Shown here piece by piece: positions 14,090 to 16,025 of a DNA stretch of 16,025 nt (within the stretch, counting starts at the first letter, position 1; the number at the start of each line of letters is the position of its first letter). The DNA is from Promethearchaeota archaeon (lineage in GTDB: Archaea > Asgardarchaeota > Lokiarchaeia > Sigyniarchaeales > SOKP01): the NCBI GenBank assembly GCA_030605895.1, contig JAUWHL010000010.1:1-16025 (forward strand), in the 5' to 3' direction. Made by a program: the position numbers and the translations under genes. Under the pieces are notes generated by a model. That model was not told where the DNA came from. It was given only the letters and a program-made list of their open reading frames with translations, and did not search any database.

Positions 14090-14608
14090 ATGAAGTTGGG
14101 GATTTTATCTGATACACATATTACAAATAATTCTGAAAAAGATAAAATAACTTCTTTAATCAATCAACTCAATCACGCATTCAAAGATGTTGATGAAATT
14201 ATTCATGCTGGAGATGTAAGTGAAGAATTTTTTCTAGAAGAAATCGAAGGAATAGCGAGAACTAGATGTGTAAAGGGAAATTTTGATAATATCGAAAATT
14301 TAGAAATTTTTACAAAGTTCTCGATTGGGCGTTATAATATTGGAGTAATCCATATTTTACCAGATAATGTTAAAGAATTTACTAAAAAACACAGTCTACA
14401 AATTTTAATTTTTGGACATACTCATCAACCTCTTATAAAAGGAACAGATTTTAATGTGCTTCTTTTAAATCCAGGTTCTCCAACAGAACCAAAAGCCCCC
14501 ATCGAAAGACCTGGATTTATGAAACCTATAGCAAGACCGAGTGTGATTACTTTAAATATTGATGATGATGACATTTTATCAACATTCATCATCAACCTTA
14601 AATTTTAA
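14090..14608 (+). CDS. MJ0936/YfcE-type metallophosphoesterase
   Basis: A calcineurin-like phosphoesterase of the small MJ0936/YfcE group, two-metal phosphodiesterases tested mainly on artificial or cyclic-nucleotide substrates. Metal ligands are in place: Asp8 and His10 (SDTH), Asp42 (AGD), Asn64 (GNFD), His88, and His110/His112 (GHTH). The family tail NPGSPTEPKAPIERPGF is also present. GNFD replaces the more usual GNCD. Length (172) is typical. It follows the CPBP protease gene with a coupled start, and no terminator is seen between them. Physiological substrate unknown. A 262-bp non-coding stretch follows. Confidence 0.88.
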   Translation: MKLGILSDTHITNNSEKDKITSLINQLNHAFKDVDEIIHAGDVSEEFFLEEIEGIARTRCVKGNFDNIENLEIFTKFSIGRYNIGVIHILPDNVKEFTKKHSLQILIFGHTHQPLIKGTDFNVLLLNPGSPTEPKAPIERPGFMKPIARPSVITLNIDDDDILSTFIINLKF

Positions 14609-14696
14609 TCTCTAATTTGGTATTTCTATTTATTGTGCATGATTCTATAAACATTTAATATAAGCAATTTATGGTTTCAACAAAATATTTTTTGTG

Positions 14697-14744
14697 ATTC
14701 AAATTCCCCTTTGAATCCCCTATGATTTAAAATCCCCTTTGAAT
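14697..14744. repeat. Repeats of TCCCCTTTGAAT with a flanking palindrome
   Basis: TCCCCTTTGAAT occurs twice exactly (14705-14716 and 14733-14744), with a partial third copy TCCCCTATGAT starting at 14716. The first copy is also half of a perfect inverted repeat: ATTCAAA (14697-14703), TTCCCC spacer, TTTGAAT (14710-14716). The C4 runs are striking in a spacer otherwise almost devoid of G and C. It lies 88 bases after the phosphoesterase gene and 127 bases before the Roadblock gene, so it could be a regulator binding site or part of a small RNA. Confidence 0.6.
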
Positions 14745-14757
14745 AATTTTAAATATT

Positions 14758-14833
14758 GATAAACTTATATTATTCTTACAAAGAAATTTTATGTAAGCAC
14801 TTTGGATGATAAACTTATTAACGTAAAATTTCT
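14758..14833. repeat. Direct and inverted repeats upstream of the Roadblock gene
   Basis: TGATAAACTTAT is repeated exactly at 14758-14769 and 14808-14819, 50 bases apart (about five helical turns). Between them is an inverted repeat CTTACA (14775-14780) / TGTAAG (14792-14797). AGAAATTTTA (14782-14791) is the exact reverse complement of TAAAATTTCT (14824-14833). The cluster ends just before the candidate TATA box, the expected place for activator or repressor sites. Confidence 0.5.
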
Positions 14834-14842
14834 ATATTTTTA
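14834..14842 (+). promoter_or_regulatory. Candidate TATA box for the Roadblock gene
   Basis: TATATTTTT lies about 30-37 bases before the GTG at 14871, which would give an mRNA with almost no leader. The gene has no Shine-Dalgarno sequence, consistent with leaderless translation. AT-rich background limits confidence. Confidence 0.35.
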
Positions 14843-14870
14843 TTTAACATATTAAAATAATCTTAATCGA

Positions 14871-15281
14871 GTGTGTGTAGATTTGGTAAATAGACTTGAA
14901 CTTGTACTTAAAGAACTTAATGAAAATGGTAATTTTCGAGCATCACTTTTCGCTACATCAACAGGACTTGTTCTAGCTTCACAAAAAGAAGAGAAAATTG
15001 ATGAGCGTGTAGTAGCAGCTATGGGATCACTATTAAGTGATTCAGCATACAAAGCAGCAGAGGAATTAGATCTTTCTGAAATAGTAAGCATGAAAATTAA
15101 ATATAAAGAAGACTTCATCATTATGCGAAACATCAATATGCCAGATGATAAAAATCAATTTATTTTAGCTATTTTGACAAAATCACCAGAAAGCGACGAT
15201 GTGGAACGATATTTTGATCAGCTCCTTGATTGGGCAGTTGAAAATTCACAAGATGATTTAGAAAAGCTTTCAAGTTTATAG
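14871..15281 (+). CDS. Roadblock/LC7 domain protein
   Basis: A single Roadblock/LC7 (MglB-like) domain, a small alpha/beta dimerisation module that in eukaryotes and bacteria serves as a scaffold or GAP for small GTPases (Ragulator, MglB). The order is helix (RLELVLKELNEN), strands FRASLFATSTGLVLAS, a long helix (RVVAAMGSLLSDSAYKAAEE), then SMKIKYKEDFIIMRNI and FILAILT strands, with an acidic C-terminal helix. Asgard genomes encode many such proteins. The length (136) is typical. The GTG at 14871 is used, but the TTG at 14883, four codons on, is equally possible; neither has a Shine-Dalgarno sequence. It stands alone between a repeat-rich spacer and a T-rich tail. Partnership with the GTPase about 11 kb away is not shown. 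Confidence 0.87.
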   Translation: MCVDLVNRLELVLKELNENGNFRASLFATSTGLVLASQKEEKIDERVVAAMGSLLSDSAYKAAEELDLSEIVSMKIKYKEDFIIMRNINMPDDKNQFILAILTKSPESDDVERYFDQLLDWAVENSQDDLEKLSSL

Positions 15282-15282
15282 T

Positions 15283-15311
15283 CTCTTTTCTCTTATTTTT
15301 TATTTCTTGTT
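15283..15311 (+). terminator. T-rich terminator after the Roadblock gene
   Basis: Directly after the stop codon the plus strand is a pyrimidine/T tract (TCTCTTTTC, then TTATTTTTTATTTC), the form of most archaeal intrinsic terminators. No stem is needed or seen. Confidence 0.45.
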
Positions 15312-15399
15312 AATTTGCTAGATTTTATTTATAAAATATAAACAACAGGTTCAAAATTAAAAAATAAAATTCTTCCACTTTATCAAACATGAGATGCGG

Positions 15400-15406
15400 A
15401 AAAAAA
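15400..15406 (-). terminator. T7 tract downstream of the hydrolase gene
   Basis: On the minus strand a run of seven T follows the hydrolase stop codon by about 46 bases. It is the only long T-run in the convergent gap 15282-15451 that suits this strand. The rest of that 170-bp gap shows no gene. Confidence 0.35.
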
Positions 15407-15451
15407 TCTGAGTAAGGCTTTTCAATTTGGTAAGTTCTTGTTAGTAATTTC

Positions 15452-16025
15452 TTAAATTATACTATTATAAAATTTCAAAGCTTCATCAGCAACTTGAAAT
15501 TCATAACCCATATAAAAATGATCTGCTCCTTCAATAATTTTACTTATTTTTGGGTCTAAATAGAAGTTAAAGTTTTCTTCAAATCTTTCATAAACAGCAA
15601 CAGTATCTTGATTACCTTGAATAAATAATTTTGGCTTGTTAGATTGAGATAATTCTCTATAATTTGCACCCATAAAATCCCAAGGAAAAGATATAGAAAT
15701 ATATCCAATAATATTTTCTGAGTAATTAATTGCTGAGCATCCAATTGCTGCACCATAGGAATAACCACATATTATTATTCTTTCATAATTTTTCTTATTT
15801 ATTAAAAAATCAATACAAGTTTTTACATCATTTAATTCTCCTGGACCTCCAGAATGTTTTCCCGTCGATTTTCCTACACCCCTAAAATTAAACCTTAAAC
15901 ATGAAATGTCATTATTTATTATTTTATTAAAGACACTTGATACAACATTGTTATACATACTACCACCATATTGGGGATGAGGGTGACAGATTAAAACTAC
16001 TGGAATATTTATATTACTATTTGAG
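15452..16025 (-). CDS. Alpha/beta hydrolase (COG2945-like), 5' end beyond the window
   Basis: A serine hydrolase of unknown substrate. The frame is open through the window edge: upstream of the Met at 15958 it continues for 22 codons reading IPVVLICHPHPQYGGS and then MYNN, the hallmark HPHP-x2-GGSMxNxVV start of COG2945-type hydrolases, so the ATG at 15958 is internal and the true start lies outside. Visible: the oxyanion-strand segment LRFNFRGVGKSTG, the nucleophile elbow GYSYG, the acid in QGNQDTV and the catalytic His in GADHFYMG. About 190 residues are present, close to the full family length of 200-220. It converges on the Roadblock gene. Related proteins are annotated as esterases or dienelactone-hydrolase-like. 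Confidence 0.9.
   Translation of the reverse strand, partial: SNSNINIPVVLICHPHPQYGGSMYNNVVSSVFNKIINNDISCLRFNFRGVGKSTGKHSGGPGELNDVKTCIDFLINKKNYERIIICGYSYGAAIGCSAINYSENIIGYISISFPWDFMGANYRELSQSNKPKLFIQGNQDTVAVYERFEENFNFYLDPKISKIIEGADHFYMGYEFQVADEALKFYNSII

Noticed and set aside
14609..14870. CRISPR array in the spacer with repeats
   Set aside because: Repeats are 12 bases, only two full copies, with uneven spacing; no cas genes in the window.
15385..15420. Possible C/D-type small RNA (ATGAGATG ... CTGA) between the Roadblock and hydrolase genes
   Set aside because: The C box does not match TGATGA, there is no second box pair and no closing stem.

Overview
The window looks like a stretch of an Asgard-type archaeal genome, most like Lokiarchaeia, although the lineage is inferred and not proven. 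The DNA is strongly AT-rich (I estimate about 30% GC by eye). Archaeal markers are RNA polymerase subunit K (RpoK/Rpb6), a Hef helicase-nuclease, a DUF1922 zinc ribbon, an MJ0936-type phosphodiesterase, a tRNA gene with an archaeal bulge-helix-bulge intron and no encoded CCA, and frequent GTG/TTG starts. A Ras/Rab-like small GTPase and a Roadblock/LC7 protein in the same 16 kb point towards Asgard archaea.

Layout. Positions 1-1100 carry a winged-helix protein (+), convergent with rpoK (-), followed by a minus-strand tRNA-Val(CAC) whose 32-nt intron lies in the anticodon stem and not at the usual 37/38 site. From 1274 to 6092 the plus strand encodes Hef, a small GTPase with a C-terminal zinc ribbon, a UXS-like NDP-sugar epimerase/decarboxylase, and an overlapping membrane-anchored DUF1616-like ectodomain protein. 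From 6089 to 9261 the minus strand carries a DUF1922 zinc ribbon, then tldD and tldE, the last two directly abutting. From 9415 to 14608 the plus strand carries purB, a long-form purM and a PfkB-family sugar/nucleoside kinase in close succession, then a CPBP intramembrane protease and a metallophosphoesterase. A 262-bp spacer full of short direct and inverted repeats precedes a Roadblock/LC7 gene (14871-15281). The window ends inside an alpha/beta hydrolase on the minus strand, whose frame stays open to the edge.

How the genes fit together. purB-purM-pfkB is a plausible purine synthesis/salvage cluster. tldD-tldE encode the two subunits of a TldD/E metalloprotease and are translationally coupled by a Shine-Dalgarno sequence inside the tldD 3' end. 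The epimerase and the DUF1616-like protein overlap by 8 bp and suggest a cell-surface sugar module. Clear Shine-Dalgarno motifs occur mainly at internal genes (tldE, pfkB, the phosphoesterase). Genes that probably head a transcript (winged-helix, rpoK, DUF1922, purB, Roadblock) have none, which fits leaderless starts.

I see no CRISPR array, IS element, prophage or toxin-antitoxin/defence island. The points most worth a second look are the GTPase-zinc ribbon fusion with altered G3 and G4 motifs, the non-canonical tRNA intron, a candidate PCNA-binding motif in the Hef linker, the Bacteroidetes-like long PurM, and the repeat-rich spacer before the Roadblock gene.
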